Positions 1 through 12,289 of a DNA stretch of 64,000 nt are shown piece after piece. The notes under the pieces were generated by a model, which saw nothing but the letters and a program-made list of their open reading frames with translations, was not told where the DNA came from and searched no databases. Source of the stretch: Perognathus longimembris pacificus (lineage: Eukaryota; Chordata; Mammalia; Rodentia; Heteromyidae); the NCBI RefSeq assembly GCF_023159225.1, contig NC_063171.1:14010602-14074601 (forward strand). The letters run 5' to 3'. The translations under genes were made by a program, and so were the position numbers. Positions within the stretch are counted from its first letter, which is position 1; every line of letters begins with the position of its first letter.

Positions 1-80
1 ATTTTTTGGATCCATTCATCTGTGGAGGGGCATCTGGGTTGTTTCCAAATTTTGGCTATTGTGAATGCTTTTTTCCAATC
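1..80 (-). mobile_element. L1 fragment (3' ORF2 region)
   Basis: The sequence resembles the antisense L1 stretch at about 56600-56680, including the phrases for 'tccattc.tct' and 'catctg.gttg.ttcca'. It runs off the left edge of the window, so its full length is unknown. It is too short and diverged to carry an ORF. Confidence 0.5.
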
Positions 81-171
81 TTCCTATCTTCTTGTGACCA
101 CTGAAAATATAAGATCATTGAGACTTCAGGCTCACATAGAACAAGACATCCTAGGCACCTAGTTTTACATG

Positions 172-360
172 TTGTTGCTGTTGTTACTATTATTATTATT
201 ATTTGACAGACCTGGGCTTCTATAGCTCAAGGCTAGCACTCTACCACTTGAGCCATAGAGCCATTTCTGGATTCTTCTCTTTATGTGGTACTGAGGAATT
301 GAATCCAGGGCTTCATGTAGGTAAGGAAGCACTGTGACACTAGGTGACATTCCCAGCCCT
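172..360 (-). mobile_element. dimeric ID-type SINE, diverged
   Basis: Read on the minus strand this has two tRNA-like ID units. The plus-strand landmarks are 'gctcaaggctagcactctaccacttgagcca' (split motif, right unit) and 'cccagccct' at the 5' end of the element. The tail lies to the left and has become a (TTA)n run at about 178-202. Divergence from the young copies (for example 16533-16748) indicates an old insertion. Confidence 0.75.
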
Positions 361-509
361 TTACATATTGTTATATACTTTTCACTGCCATATTTGATAT
401 AAACATATTTTAATTCATACTTTTCTTACAATTCAATCCTAGTTGTTAAAATCTCTTTTTGTAAAAAAAAAATGCCCCAAATGTTAGTGGAAAACTGGTT
501 ATCTACATG
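361..509. other. unassigned AT-rich intergenic DNA
   Basis: No repeat family or coding potential is recognised apart from a short A-run near 463-471. Confidence 0.5.
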
Positions 510-900
510 CAGAAAATTAAAACTGGATTCCTATCTGTCACTGTGTTCTAATCACAATTCAACTTTTATCAAGCCGAACACCTGAAAGTAAGATTTGAAC
601 CTCTTGAACTATTATAGGAAGAGTATGAGAAGTAGATGAACTTCTCAGAACAAACTAGAATTTTCTGAGTAAAGTTCCAAGGGGCTCAGGAAAAAAGAAA
701 GAAAAAAAGGCAAAATGGGATTCAATCAAGCTTAGAAGTTTCTGAATGGAAAGGACATCATTAACAAGCTAAATATACATCCTACCAAATGGTGTCCAGT
801 CTCTGCCAGCGAAAATGGCTTAATATTAAAAATATACAAACAGATAAAGAAAACCTTCAAAGAATCAATAACTCAATAAATAGAGAAAGAACTTTTTTGT
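510..900 (+). mobile_element. old L1 ORF2 fragment
   Basis: The word order matches the L1 ORF2 region downstream of the RT domain, near 'aaatgggattcaatcaagctta.aa..tctg' (split landmark at about 715-745). No open frame remains. It abuts a 3' UTR-like segment, so the copy is internally deleted or two insertions are joined. Confidence 0.55.
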
Positions 901-1225
901 CATTTTTTCTCCTTTTGTCACTATTTTTGATTTCTGTATATTTTTCTTATATGTAAATTTTCCTGCTTTAAGGAGAGTAAGAGGAAGCACAGAAATAATG
1001 GGACACTGGATAAACAAAGGCAGCAGCGATACTAGACACTAAAATGAAAATGAACTATGCAACTTTTTGAGGAAGAGAGGAGAGGAAAAAATTGGGAGAA
1101 AACAGGGAAGATGTAACATTGTTAAAAAAGAAATATACTCATTACTTGACTTAGGTAACTGTAACCCTTCTGTATCTTCCCATTAGGATAAAAAATAGAT
1201 AAAATAAATAAAATAAAGTAATAAA
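900..1225 (+). mobile_element. L1 3' UTR fragment
   Basis: This segment is clearly similar to 40470-40810: a T-rich start, a purine-rich G/A middle, then 'gtaactgtaa.ccttctgta' and an A-rich end with AATAAA-like units. The same ending occurs at 49360-49425. Two independent copies with the same order support a shared L1 3' UTR. Confidence 0.6.
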
Positions 1226-2240
1226 AAACAGATATTGGTGTGGATATGGGGAACAGAATGTACTGTTAGTGGGTCTTGAAACTTGTCCAACCACTTTGGA
1301 AAGCACTTTAGATGTTCCTGCCAAAAAAAAAGGGGAGAAAGAAGGAAAGGAAGGAAGAAAGGAGGGATGGGGGGAGGAGAAAGAGGAAGGAAGGAAGGAA
1401 AAGGAAGGAAGAAAGGAAGGGAAGGAAGGAGGGAAAGAAGGAAGGGGAAGGCAGCCAGGCAGGCAGACAGCCAGGCAGGCAAACTAATCAAAAAACAATC
1501 CAATGATCCAGCAATACCACTGTTGGTCATTTATCCAAAGATAGCAAATCAAGATAAAATAAAGCCACCTGTACAATCATGTTTATTGTTGTACTATTTG
1601 CCATGACCATGATAGTGAAACAACCCAGATGTCACACAGTGGTTGCATGAATCAACACAATGTGGTCTGTGTGCACAATGGGATTTTACTCATCTTTAGG
1701 AAGAATAATATTGAAGAATTGGCAAAGAATTGTGTCGACCTGGGGAAAAAATGAGGTTCAGTGAGGAAAGTCAAGCCCAGAGGGACAAAGGGCACATATT
1801 TTTCCTCATATTTGGAAGCTGGAACTAATTTATAAAACTACAACTAAACACATACAAGAGTGTATGCAACTCTACACAGACACATTAACTGAAGTAAAGT
1901 ATTTATTTGCAAGGGAGAATTCAAACGGTGTAGAAAGACTAACATTATCCTAGTAAGCGAAGACCTGGAAACTGGTACTTGGAAGATATAGAAAGCAGTT
2001 AAAGAAGGGGCTGAGCCTATAAAGAGGGGAAGCGGGGAACAATTATAATATTCAGTGCATATCTTATGAAGTAAAGATAACTGAGGGGAGAGATTGGGTT
2101 AGCAAGGAAAGTAGAGAATGATGAAAAGAAGTGACACTAATCAGGATGCACTGGTAATTCATACACTGATGGTACTGAAAATATAACAAAGAAAGCATAG
2201 GACTATATAGTAAGACCCAAACTATTGATGAGAATAGAAA
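1226..2240 (+). mobile_element. old L1 3' ORF2/3' UTR fragment
   Basis: Landmarks of the C-terminal L1 ORF2 region are present in order: 'ccaaccactttggaaagca', 'atgatccagcaata' and 'atttatccaaaga', followed by a stretch ending near 'acacaatg.gattttact'. A GGAA/GAAA tract has expanded inside it. Its position after the 3' UTR piece at 900-1225 means the order is not that of an intact L1. Confidence 0.6.
1320..1482 (+). repeat. GGAA/GAAA polypurine microsatellite
   Basis: About 160 bp are almost pure purine on the plus strand, mixing GAAA, GGAA and GGGA units, followed by CAGG/CAGA units. It interrupts an L1 fragment directly after an A-run, the likely seed of the expansion. Reading frames across it are artefacts of low complexity. 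Confidence 0.9.
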
Positions 2241-3199
2241 CACCAATCTGTAAATTTTCTGAGTTACATATTATTTTTATATTTGCAAAAAATAAATGCT
2301 TAGAGAAAATAAATGGCTTGCCTAAGATCATAAAATATATACAATATAAAACTGTCTCCAGCTTAGAAATCAGGCTTCAATAACAGTAAATTACACAGTC
2401 GTATCCCGTTTTCTGTCATCTATTTATGTTTCTGTATGTTTGTATTTTCTTTTGATAAATTTTCTGACCCCTTATTTTCTATTTACCTATTAGGATAAGC
2501 TTCAGCCTGGAAATCTGATCTCCTTCTCTTAAGTAGTTGTGGTCAAGAGATAAATCAATCTAATGAGTACAAGTGTATTTATAGGATGAGGTGAGTTTTA
2601 CTGACACAAGATCCCACCACAATGAAGTCCATCACTCACTGGAAGTTCTCCAGTTTGAAGATCATTTAGAGACTTATCTTTGGAAATTCAGAGATTCCTC
2701 CACAAATGAAAGAAAAGGAGGGACAAAGGACAACTATCCACCTGTGGCTGATTTTTTTTCCTACTTTGGGCTTGTTGTTTTTTTTTAATCATAATAATAA
2801 CGGTACATTTTATGCTGAGAGCTCACTTAGAAGTAACAAAAGACAGAGCTCATGTTCTGAATTTTTGTAGTTCTCATTGTTTATAGTTTTTCTTAAGAAC
2901 AGGTTGTTTCAAATTGTTTTCCTGATAGAAAACAATTCTTTTCTCTTTTAAGGAATGCCCTTGCCCAATTAGAGAGCTTGATTATAAACAATGATTTTTT
3001 TCAAGTGGTAGATTGACATAAATTATAAGTAATGATTCAAACTGCATTTCCCTTTAAATAATTCTAATAATCAAAGGAAAGAAGTTAAAATAACAATATG
3101 TCAGGTATCAGTTTTGTGTCAGAGAAAACCACAATCAGCCTGGTACTTTCTTAAATATACAAATATCTTCTTCCAAAACATAAAAGAAACTTCTTATAA
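2241..3199. other. unassigned intergenic DNA
   Basis: No repeat family, ORF or RNA gene is recognised. The sequence is AT-rich, with a few T-runs near 2750-2790. Confidence 0.5.
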
Positions 3200-3309
3200 A
3201 GCAGGTGGCCCAAGCATAGAACCCTAGCAGTGTGCAGGCTGAAAGAAGAGGATTGTCAGTTTAAGTCCATCCTGATTTGTATAACAAAACATTGTATTAT
3301 AAAATAAAA
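3200..3309 (+). mobile_element. B1-like SINE, diverged
   Basis: The order of blocks follows a B1/Alu-like left monomer: 'ccctagcag', 'caggctgaa', 'gaggattgtcagtttaagtcc', then an A-rich end. It is monomeric, with no ID half recognised. The A-rich tail leads into a purine microsatellite. Confidence 0.55.
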
Positions 3310-3425
3310 TCAGAAACAGAAATATTAAACAAGATAGAAAAAGAAACAGATAAAGAAAGAAACAGGGAGACAGGGAGAGAGAAAGAAAGGGAAGGTAGGA
3401 AGGAAGTAAAAGAAGGAAAGAACCA
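3310..3425 (+). repeat. GAAA/GGGA purine-rich tract
   Basis: A low-complexity purine run directly follows the B1-like element and is best read as its expanded tail. Confidence 0.8.
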
Positions 3426-4736
3426 TGCAAGTGGTATTTTGTGGGTTATGCTTACCCATCTCATGCAATTTCAGTAATTTTAAGGCTGTGTTTATTGGCA
3501 AGAATGTTTGACAATAAATTTCATATTTTGAATGTGGGATGGGATCCTGTGAATGACAAAGCAAGTCAAGTAAATTTTTATTCAATGCAATGTTTAGTTA
3601 GGGAATTCAGGATTATGATTGACATTTAAACGTGTTGGACTTATTTTCTGGATTAATAATTTTAATAAATGTTTATCTGATTTTAAGAGTCATTTTATGT
3701 CTAGCCAACCTGGGCTGCAGCACAGGAGAGCTATTAGGTTATGTCTTTAAATTGTAGTGTCTTATTAAAAAATATGAACTGAGAGATATGAGAAAAAAAT
3801 CATTTTTAAGAGTTAATAAGGGCTGGTAGGTAACACTAATGACCCTAGTGCTCAAATGTGCTATCACAGATGCCAAAGGAAATTGTGATAACCTGGCTAT
3901 GATACTTTTGAGAGCTCTAAAAAAACAAGAAACAAGTAGAGTACAAGTGAAGTCTCTTTTAAGATGAACAGTGACAGCTAATAGCTAAAATTTCAAGTTG
4001 TAGAGTAGGTTTCTGCAAATTTCAAATGTTTTCAGTAAACACATTTATTGCTTGAATTTTGACATAATGTATTTTAATCTGAACATTATAGATATTATTT
4101 TACATTTGGATGCAATTTTTCTTCTCATATTCCATCTAAAAGAGATGTCCTGTTTGTTTGATATCATGACTTCTTCAAAGCAGAAATGAATCAAAATTTT
4201 GATAACACATTTTTATGTGAGTTTATTGAACATATATGATGAAATATAATTTTGGACTAGATTTTTAAAGAGATAGATGTACAAGGACAGCATCATAGAT
4301 ATTGTTAATTTTATAACATGTTGAGGAATAAATTTTAATTTTGAAACATGTATTCTTTGAGTGTTATTACTGTTATGTTTTGTGTATATTCTGGGTTTAT
4401 AACATTCTCTGCATGCTTTCTATATGTATATCTATTTTTATGTTGCTTATGGTTATATTTAAACAAATTTTATAGAAATGGATTGTGGTGCTTTTTATAT
4501 TAAAGTATTCATATTCTTAATTAGTCAATGTTAAACTAATTGAAACTTTTTAGTGTTTCCTAGCTTGGTAATCAATTCAAATAACTCTTTAAGGTGGTTC
4601 AAATGTACCAAGTACGTTATTGTGCCCCCACAGAGTTTTGTCAACCTTACTAAACCAAACACCGTGCAGCCAAGCCATACAAAAAGGTCATTCCATTCAA
4701 TGATTCACTAAGTCTTTTTATAAGACATGTGACTTA
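3426..4736. other. unassigned intergenic DNA
   Basis: AT-rich sequence without a recognised family or coding signal. A short stretch near 3820-3900 has a SINE-like feel but no diagnostic box could be matched. Confidence 0.5.
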
Positions 4737-4932
4737 GCTGGGGTCCAATGGCTCATGCTTGTAATCCTAGCTACTCAGGAATATGATAATGAGAATTGAG
4801 GTTCAAAGCTACCTTGGGCATGAAAGTCAGAGAGAATTTTACCTCCAATTTACCAAGCAGAGTAGTAGTTCAAGTTTCAGAACACTAGCATTAGTTAAAT
4901 AAGCTAAGGGATAGCACCTAGACACTCTATTA

Positions 4933-4972
<40 letters not shown>
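4737..4972 (+). mobile_element. B1-ID composite SINE with (CA)n tail
   Basis: The left half shows 'ggctcatgcttgtaatccta' and 'gctactcagga' (B1/Alu-like). The middle has 'cctccaattta', the linker seen in all composites here. The right ID half is badly degraded. The tail is a dinucleotide AC run at 4935-4972. Confidence 0.75.
4935..4972 (+). repeat. (AC)19 microsatellite
   Basis: An uninterrupted AC run sits at the 3' end of the composite SINE. Confidence 0.97.
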
Positions 4973-4973
<1 letters not shown>

Positions 4974-5200
4974 ACCAAAATAGAGACTTAAAAATGATAT
5001 TATTTTCAAATTCCATTTTAATTATTACTGTACACCGATAAATATACACATTCACACTATTTCCTGTCAATATGTGTTTATTCCTCTAAAAATTAAGGAG
5101 CCAATTTCACACTAGAAATTGTCATCTTGAATATTTCTGATATCCACTTAACTATGTAATTTCAGACATAATTCATTAACATACAAAAAAGTGTAGAAAG

Positions 5201-5425
5201 GGGCTGGGGATGTGGCCTAGTGGTAGAGTGCTTGCCTAGCATGCAAGAAGCCCTGAGTTCGATCCCTCAGCATCACATACACAGAAAAAAAACCTGATGT
5301 GGTGCTTTGGCTCAAGTGGTAGAGTGCTAGCCTTGAGCAGAAGGAAGTCAGGGACTGTGCACAGGCCCTGAGTTCAACCCCCAGGACTAGGAAAAAAAAA
5401 CAAAAACAAAAAATAAAAATATAGG
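5201..5425 (+). mobile_element. dimeric ID SINE
   Basis: The left unit starts 'gggctggggatgtggcctag' with A box and B box ('gagttcgatccctc'). The right unit has 'tggctcaagtggtagagtg' and 'gagttcaacccccagg'. An A-rich tail with AAAAC/AAAAT units follows. Both units are tRNA-like, so this is an ID-ID dimer; Pol III internal promoter boxes are visible in each. Confidence 0.95.
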
Positions 5426-6817
5426 AAAAGGAACATATCCCAAATAAGCCTTTGGGTACCCATTAATTTTGCATTTATTAAAATATAAACTATCTTATCA
5501 GAGGCAGAATATTTTGATAAAAGGTGCAGAGACAGGTATATTTTGATGAGCATTAGATATGCAATACTACCAGTGGCCTATCATGACTGGACAAAGGGCT
5601 TATACATTGCACACTGAATATTGGTTTCTGAGTGTCCTATAGGCTCTAAATTTGGTCCAATAGGATCCTTTTACCCCTGTGATATTATTGTTGCAATATG
5701 TTCTTGTAAGAAATGTTATTGAGCTGCTTTTACCCTCGTCCCCTATTAAGACATATTTGAAAACAATATGGTTGGTTGGCACTGCTATTTGTAGAAAAGA
5801 AATAAGGTCTATGATTAAAACCCAGCACTTTGAATATTATTTGTAATTCAAGTGACACATAATCACATATTCCACATTAATGTTCAGTTTTAAACAAGAG
5901 TTACACTAATTTTTTTCAGATGAATTTCTTCTTATAATATTCCTGGTAGAAAGTAGTGAATTAGTTTACAGAATCACTTTCAAAACAGAGAATGTAAATA
6001 TTATTAAACATATTGTAATGGTTGCTTGGTTGTTCTTTCATCTTTTTTCTCCTTCTTTCTTTTAAATGTCTAATTCAGTACTAAATTAGGGCCTAATCAG
6101 TAAAAATAAATGCAGATGAGACTGGCATATAAATTCTTGCAAATAAGTGGTCTAGAAATTAAAAACTAAGGGTATTTTGTATCACAGAACAATGATAAAG
6201 AGAGATAAGTAAATATATAAAAATAATTTAGAATTGGTGTCAAATATTGAACCAGATTTTACAGCACATACTGAGACAGAGCTTCTTTGTTTTCCATGGT
6301 TGGAAAGGGCAATTGCTCATGTGGAAAATAAAATATCCTATGGGATGGAAAGTTAAGTGCCAGTTAATATTAAATTTTGAGATGATAGAGGATTATTAAT
6401 AAGAATTTAGCAGTAAGCTTTAAAAATTAAGAATATTATAAACAAACCTTTAATATTTTATTAGGTGCAAAACTACTAAAGTTATTTGAACCATTACTAA
6501 GTATAAACCTTCTAAACTCTCTCTACAAAACTGGATTAGTGATGGAAAGAAAATTAGCTCTCTTAAATTGAAAAGGAATGAATGTGGCATGATACCTACT
6601 TATATGTCATCTTGACAGTCATTGAAAGATGGTACTGTTGGCATTTTTCTTGAAATTAGGGAATACAGAAGAGCTTTCTAAAAAAAAAATCATAGCATGT
6701 TCCAACCTGAATTTTAGATCCATCTTCCATATAGTTAGATTTTTTATTAGAATATTATGTATGTGTTGCCAAGTGGTAATAACATATAGTTATGCAAAGC
6801 AGTAAAGCTTTTGTTAA

Positions 6818-6821
<4 letters not shown>
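5426..6821. other. unassigned intergenic DNA
   Basis: No repeat family or gene is recognised. Short ORFs here are in AT-rich sequence with no homology I can name. Confidence 0.5.

Positions 6822-6856
<35 letters not shown>
6822..6856. repeat. (TA)n microsatellite
   Basis: About 17 uninterrupted TA units, self-complementary and able to form a cruciform. Confidence 0.97.
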
Positions 6857-6862
<6 letters not shown>

Positions 6863-8334
6863 TCTTAAAAGCAAAAGCACTCATACCCTATTGACACTAG
6901 GCCCATTTACTAAAGTTTCCATGGAAAATTACAGTAAGCATTTATTCTACTGTTGCTCAAATGCAGGCTAAATTCTGTAATTGCTGACTTCTACTAATTG
7001 CTGCCTTTACTCCTAATGGTCATATATGGCTTCATTACATTCTATGTGTTGATTGCCTTGCAATATGAGGAAATTCTATAGCTACAATTTTGTGTCCAAA
7101 ACAACATCTTTTAACACCAATAGCAGTAATGGAAACTTTCAGCAACTATAGAGTCACATAATTATCAAAATAAGGCTCATTTTCCCCTTTTTATAGGCAA
7201 GTCAACTCTGTCAATAATTATTCTTTCTTATTTCAGTTTTTTAGGCCATAATGTTGACCTTGGGTGATTTCTGGAGTAAACTTGGTATCCTTCAAACATA
7301 AAGCATCATCTAACAACAATGATGTTGAAATGAGTGAATTCTCCATTAAATAACAAGGAAAAATAATTTCATGGAAAAGGATAATGTTAGACAACTAATA
7401 AATGTTTAGTGAAAAATTGAAAATGTTTCCTTTAATTGTTGAGAATCAAATGGGATATGTCTCATGGAAGAAAATGATGTTATAAAAAAACACACATTTT
7501 GTAAGGCAAAATGTGGAGGGGATGATCAAGGGCCGTATAGAGGACAGGAAGTGATATAGAGGGTGAAGATTAACCCAAGGCTTCAATACAAAATTCAAAT
7601 TAAGAAAATATTCAACACAAAAGTCAGTCCTTTAGATCTCAAACTTGAGTTCAACCCCGCCCCCCCAGGGTAGATAGGACAATATTCTCCCTACTAATGT
7701 GTATACATATATCCAAGTTTATGGCACTGTTTACTTGAATAATGGGAAATGGGAGGTAGAGTGCTTAGGAACAGAAAAGATGGGAGTCCTCAGATCGAAG
7801 TTCGCTAGCGAAAACTACAGGTAAACAAATGAATTATAAATCTCATTCTGACCCTCTATCTCACATACTAGCTCACACCAAACTATTTTTCAAGTGCTCC
7901 AGATAAGATATAGAATTTGAAGTGACGCAGACAAAGATTTAAGAAAGCACAGATATGTACAAATAACTATATATTAATTATTTGGCATGGTATTGTCTTT
8001 GTCAATCAGAAAGTTCTCCAAGAAGATGGACACGTTTTTAGTTCATCTGTGTGCTTTCATATTATATACACATGAGGTAAAAAAGTTTCTGGAAAAACTA
8101 AATACATTTTCATGGGCAAATATATATGATAACAACTACATAAATGAATGGATGTAATCCATATTACCCTTCTTTCAGGAAACAACCAGTAAGGGTATTT
8201 TCTCCTAGTTGACATCTGATTTCATTGCTGAATTATTTTCCCATAAATTAACTAAATTAGCATGCATTCTAAGGCAAATTCTGTAAGACCATATTGTTCT
8301 GAGACTTGAGTTAGTCTTGCATCTTCACCAGACT
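6857..8334. other. unassigned intergenic DNA
   Basis: AT-rich. A short C-run lies at about 7657-7670. Nothing else is recognised with confidence. Confidence 0.5.
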
Positions 8335-8505
8335 TTCTTGTTCACAGCTAGCATTCAACCACTTGACTGATGCCTCTCTTCTAATGTTTTTCTGGTACAT
8401 TGAAGATAGAGTTCAAAATATTTTTCTTTGCAGGCTGTTAAAGAGACACTGTATGTCTCAGCCTCCTGAATAGCTATTATTACATAGGTGAGTCACTTGC
8501 ATTTG
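8335..8505 (-). mobile_element. old composite SINE remnant
   Basis: The segment 'agctagcattcaaccacttg' matches the ID half in antisense, and 'tctcagcctcctgaatagct' further right matches the B1-like half in antisense. The order fits a minus-strand B1-ID composite that is strongly decayed. Confidence 0.5.
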
Positions 8506-9124
8506 ACAAAACAAGATTGAAAATGATGACAGTTTTTTCCTGTATTGAGGATATGTGCAATTTAATCACTGAAGAATGTTTCATTGTTTGCCTCATCCCT
8601 GTAGATCTAATTGTTCCCAGTCTATACTTTCTTCCTATCTGGCTTATAAGGGATCTATTACACTGAAGTCAGAGACAAACCTCTGGGATAAGAAGTAATC
8701 GGTGCTCACCCAAATTCAAGATCTCAGATGACATATTTTCTTTATCATGTTACCTCTAGTGCTTAACATGAGAACCCAAACTATAAAATATGTTCAACAA
8801 TGAATGAAGAAGAAATGAATAAAAATTGAGCCTTGATTTATTTACTATGGATAACAAATGTATTTATGAAATGCATGAAATATTTTTTTCAAATGTTAGA
8901 ATTCCAATTCATTTCCCAAAAGATTTCCTAAAAGATTAAACCATTTGATATTTAATATAAGAATATTATCCTGTATGGGGATGGGGATGCTATTGCTTTC
9001 GACTGAGTTGTATCAGGATTTGTATATATATATATTTCTGTGTACAGTTATTAAAAGTAGTTCTTTATCAAACTGAAAGAACTTCAGAAGAAGAAATACA
9101 TTATTTAAATATTCAAAAAAAGTT
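8506..9124. other. unassigned intergenic DNA
   Basis: Nothing recognised; AT-rich, with a short TA run near 9021-9031. Confidence 0.5.
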
Positions 9125-9290
9125 TTAACTTTTTTAATTTTAATTTTATTAAGGTGATGTACAGAGGGCTCGCAGTTACATATGTAAGGTAGTGAGTACA
9201 TTTCTTGTCAAACTTGTTACCACCTCCTTCATTTTTCTCCCACCTTCCCTCCCCCCAATCACCTTCTCCAGAGTTGTACAGTTATAAAAC
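9125..9290 (-). mobile_element. L1 3' end fragment
   Basis: The antisense 3' end resembles that of the L1 at 55930-56070: 'ttttattaaggtgatgtaca', then 'gttacatatgtaaggtagtg', then a CT-rich stretch and 'agttgtacagtt'. It is 5'-truncated, as is usual for L1 insertions. Confidence 0.65.
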
Positions 9291-10645
9291 TTTTACTTTA
9301 TAATAGTAAAGCTTTAGTTTCTAGTAGTATTTGTAACTTATGAATATATTTCATGTAGAGATACATTTGAAACTGTCCACCACTTTTATTTTCCCTTAAA
9401 ATTCAGAACTACTTTTTGAATTTTTAAGCAGGTTTTGGTTTTAACAGTATTAATAGTAGAGCTGCTTTTGAGTACTTCAACAGACTTTAGCTTTTGACTT
9501 TCTTCGAAAATTGTTCGAATATCACCAACTGACAATGTATATGATATTGCTATCAAAATATCTCAACCCATAATGACACAGTCACAATAATTGCACTTAT
9601 TATTTTCCCAATATTTCTGTAGCCATATATTCAAAATCCCCACTCTTTACATTTTGTTATTTCCTAAAGTACATTGAAGTCATCAACTTAGACTCAATTA
9701 TGATGGCATAACATTGGAATTAAATTTTTTCAATTGAAAATTTCTTTGCTTCCATTGCTATAAATTCATAAGATCACCCTTGAATGTATTTAAAAATTTG
9801 TTTTAGAATGACTTTATTTGTGGTCAATGTACCATTTCCCAAATGTAATGAGGATTTCAAATTAAAGTGTGGGAGAGATTCTGCAAAAATGTTACTACAT
9901 GTGTAGCACTTAATTATGAACTGATTTCCTCTTTTCTGAATAAAAACAAGATGAAGACAAAACCTTGACTTTTTTTGAGGGAATATGTATTTAGCTATAG
10001 CAATCATCACAGCCCCTGCTTATGCACTTATTTTCTTCACTCAGTGACCATTTCTAGGGTACATATAGTTCACAAACGTCCTTCCATTTGTTTGCATTTA
10101 TGCTCACACACTTAAAATGACATTGAGGGGAAAAAAAGCATTGGGAAGTGTGTTCTGAATACACTGTCTCTGTTAAAAATTCCTATAATTATTTTGAAGC
10201 ATAAAATGTATCTAGTCTTAACCTGAAGAAAACTCATAGTGCGGTCCCTCTCACCAGGGGCCATCTTTCCCCAATGACAGGCATATCTGTCACAGGGTGA
10301 GGTGATTTATCTCCTCTGATTTCATCCTGTAAAGGTGTCCCATACAAGGTGAAGTGATCATTTTCCTCACTTAACATGTACATTGTCTCATTTTTCATTC
10401 TAGTCCTTGTGAAATGACATCGAGCACTAAATTGGGGACTAATTTTGGTGGTTAAGTTTGGCTGCCTGCCTATTTCTCTGAGAAAATAAGCAAATTATCT
10501 GTGCTTTGTAGTCATAAAAGTCATAGAACACCTGGAGATAACCCCCTCCCATTTTAACCCACGTAGAAAAAGAGAAAAAAGACATGATAGAGATTGCTGC
10601 AAGTAACGATTTCCAGAAATACTAATTTAAAAATATGAAAAATCG
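9291..10645. other. unassigned intergenic DNA
   Basis: No recognised repeat or gene. A short ORF on the minus strand at 9774-10010 has no recognisable motifs and lies in AT-rich sequence. Confidence 0.5.
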
Positions 10646-10906
10646 GCCGGACGCCGGCGACTCATGCCTGTAATCCTAGCTGCTCAGGAGGCTGAGATTT
10701 GAGGATAGTTGTTCAAAGACATTCCAGGCAGGCAAATCCATGAGACTCTTACTCTAATTAATCATTAAAAAAAAAAAAAAAAAAACTGAAAGTGGTGCTG
10801 TGGCTCAAGTGGTAGAGCGCTAGCCTTCAGCTGAAGAGTTCAGGGACAGCTCCCAGGCCCAGAGTTAAAACATCATGACAGACCAAAAAAAAAAAAAAAA
10901 AAAAAA
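10646..10906 (+). mobile_element. B1-ID composite SINE
   Basis: The left half has 'gactcatgcctgtaatccta' and 'gctcaggaggctgagatttg'. A 19-A linker separates it from the right ID half, which has 'gtggctcaagtggtagagcg'. A long A tail follows. The unbroken A linker and tail suggest a moderately young copy. Confidence 0.9.
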
Positions 10907-10930
10907 AGGCGGGGGGGGGGGGGCGGTGGG
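10907..10930 (+). repeat. poly-G run after SINE tail
   Basis: A run of about 13 G within G/C-only sequence immediately follows the poly-A tail of the SINE. It is a potential G-quadruplex or a polymerase-slippage product. Confidence 0.9.
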
Positions 10931-12021
10931 AAACACAGCCAACAGAAAGGTTAGGAGGATTTTAATGTAAAGAAAAACGCTAGTGCTAGCCAGTGAGCAA
11001 TATGTTCACAGTGTGGAAATAAGCAATTGTGTATGGTTTCAGGCAGAAAATAATTAACTCATAGTAGAATGTCAACAAGTTTGTTTTATTTTAATCCAAT
11101 AATTTGCAATCATTGTTTTAGGTCAGAGCATAAGTTTAGTATTTACATTTGAAGGTACTTGTTTTAATACATAAACATACATAAACAGTTGTCAGTTTGT
11201 ATATATTTAAATAGAAAACAGAATGTGTCAGGTAAACTTAATTTTGCACTATGCAATTAAGAATTTTATTCAAACAGAATAGGGTATCAATGAGGAAACA
11301 CTTAGAAATCGGGAATCATAAAAACAACTTCCTAGATATCCAATTGATTTTTGTATGATATATTATTGCATACTTTGCAAACCTTTCCCAAAGACTTTTC
11401 TTTTACCGTATTTTTATTTATTTGCCATTTTGTTTGAAGTATGTTTATGGCCTGGTTATTTTAGTGTTAATCAACAACAACCTTTGTGAAACCCAAGATC
11501 TCCAAGATTTTTTCCTATTTTTTCTGCAAAGCTAAGTGTTTTCAGTATTGGTTGTATGCATTTATGACATATCATTTTTACAAATAAATTGATGATATAT
11601 TTGTACAGTGTAGAATATTTAAAATGAGTTAGCAATGTGTTTATCATTTCTTATTCTTCAAATTTATGTGAGATTATTTAAAACCCACTTCCTTTGTAAT
11701 TTTCAAATATTCAGATATTATTTGTAAAGCAGAGTCATCATGGTATATAATAAATGCTCAGGTCTTATCTTCTATGAACATATATTATTTTTATGCCTTC
11801 CATCAAGCTCTAAAGTTTTCTTATTTGTTTGTTCAATTATAGAGACCAAGGCATAAGATAGTATGCTAGATGGATGGATGAGACAAGAGCAGGGATTCTG
11901 GAATTGGGAGTAATCTAAGGAGAAGAACCTTTCTTTATTTGTTTCACTAGTAACTTTGACAAAATTGTAGTCTTTTAAAATAAAATTTATCTGTATGATT
12001 AATTTTCTTCCAAATCCAAAG

Positions 12022-12023
<2 letters not shown>
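10931..12023. other. unassigned intergenic DNA
   Basis: No feature recognised; AT-rich throughout. Confidence 0.5.

Positions 12024-12084
<61 letters not shown>
12024..12084. repeat. (TA)n microsatellite
   Basis: A near-pure TA run of about 60 bp lies next to the T-run of a minus-strand SINE, so it may have arisen in or beside the SINE tail. Confidence 0.97.
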
Positions 12085-12086
<2 letters not shown>

Positions 12087-12289
12087 TTTTTTTTGGACAG
12101 TCCTAGGCCGTGAACTCAGGGCCTGAGCACTGTCCCTGGCTTCTTTTTTGCTCAAGGCTAGCACTCTGCCGCTTGAGCCACAGCACCACTTCTGGCCATT
12201 TTCTGTATATGTGGTGCTGAGGAATCAAACCCAGGGCCTCATGTATACGAGGCAAGCACTCTTGCCACTAGGCCATATTCCCAGCCCCC
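12085..12289 (-). mobile_element. dimeric ID SINE
   Basis: Minus-strand copy with poly-T (the A tail) on the left, then 'cagggcctgagcactgtccc', 'cttgagccacagcaccactt', 'tatgtggtgctgaggaatca' and a final 'cccagcccc'. Both ID units are intact in length. Confidence 0.97.

Noticed and set aside
1269..1606. Three overlapping Lys/Glu/Gly-rich ORFs
   Set aside because: They lie in a GGAA/GAAA microsatellite inside an L1 fragment.
4935..4972. Regularly spaced repeats considered as a CRISPR-like array here and at other tandem repeats
   Set aside because: All are simple microsatellites without unique spacers, and the DNA is from an animal nucleus.
5201..5275. tRNA-like A and B boxes suggesting a tRNA gene
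   Set aside because: The unit is part of a dimeric ID SINE with A tail; many similar copies occur in the window and no intact cloverleaf is evident.
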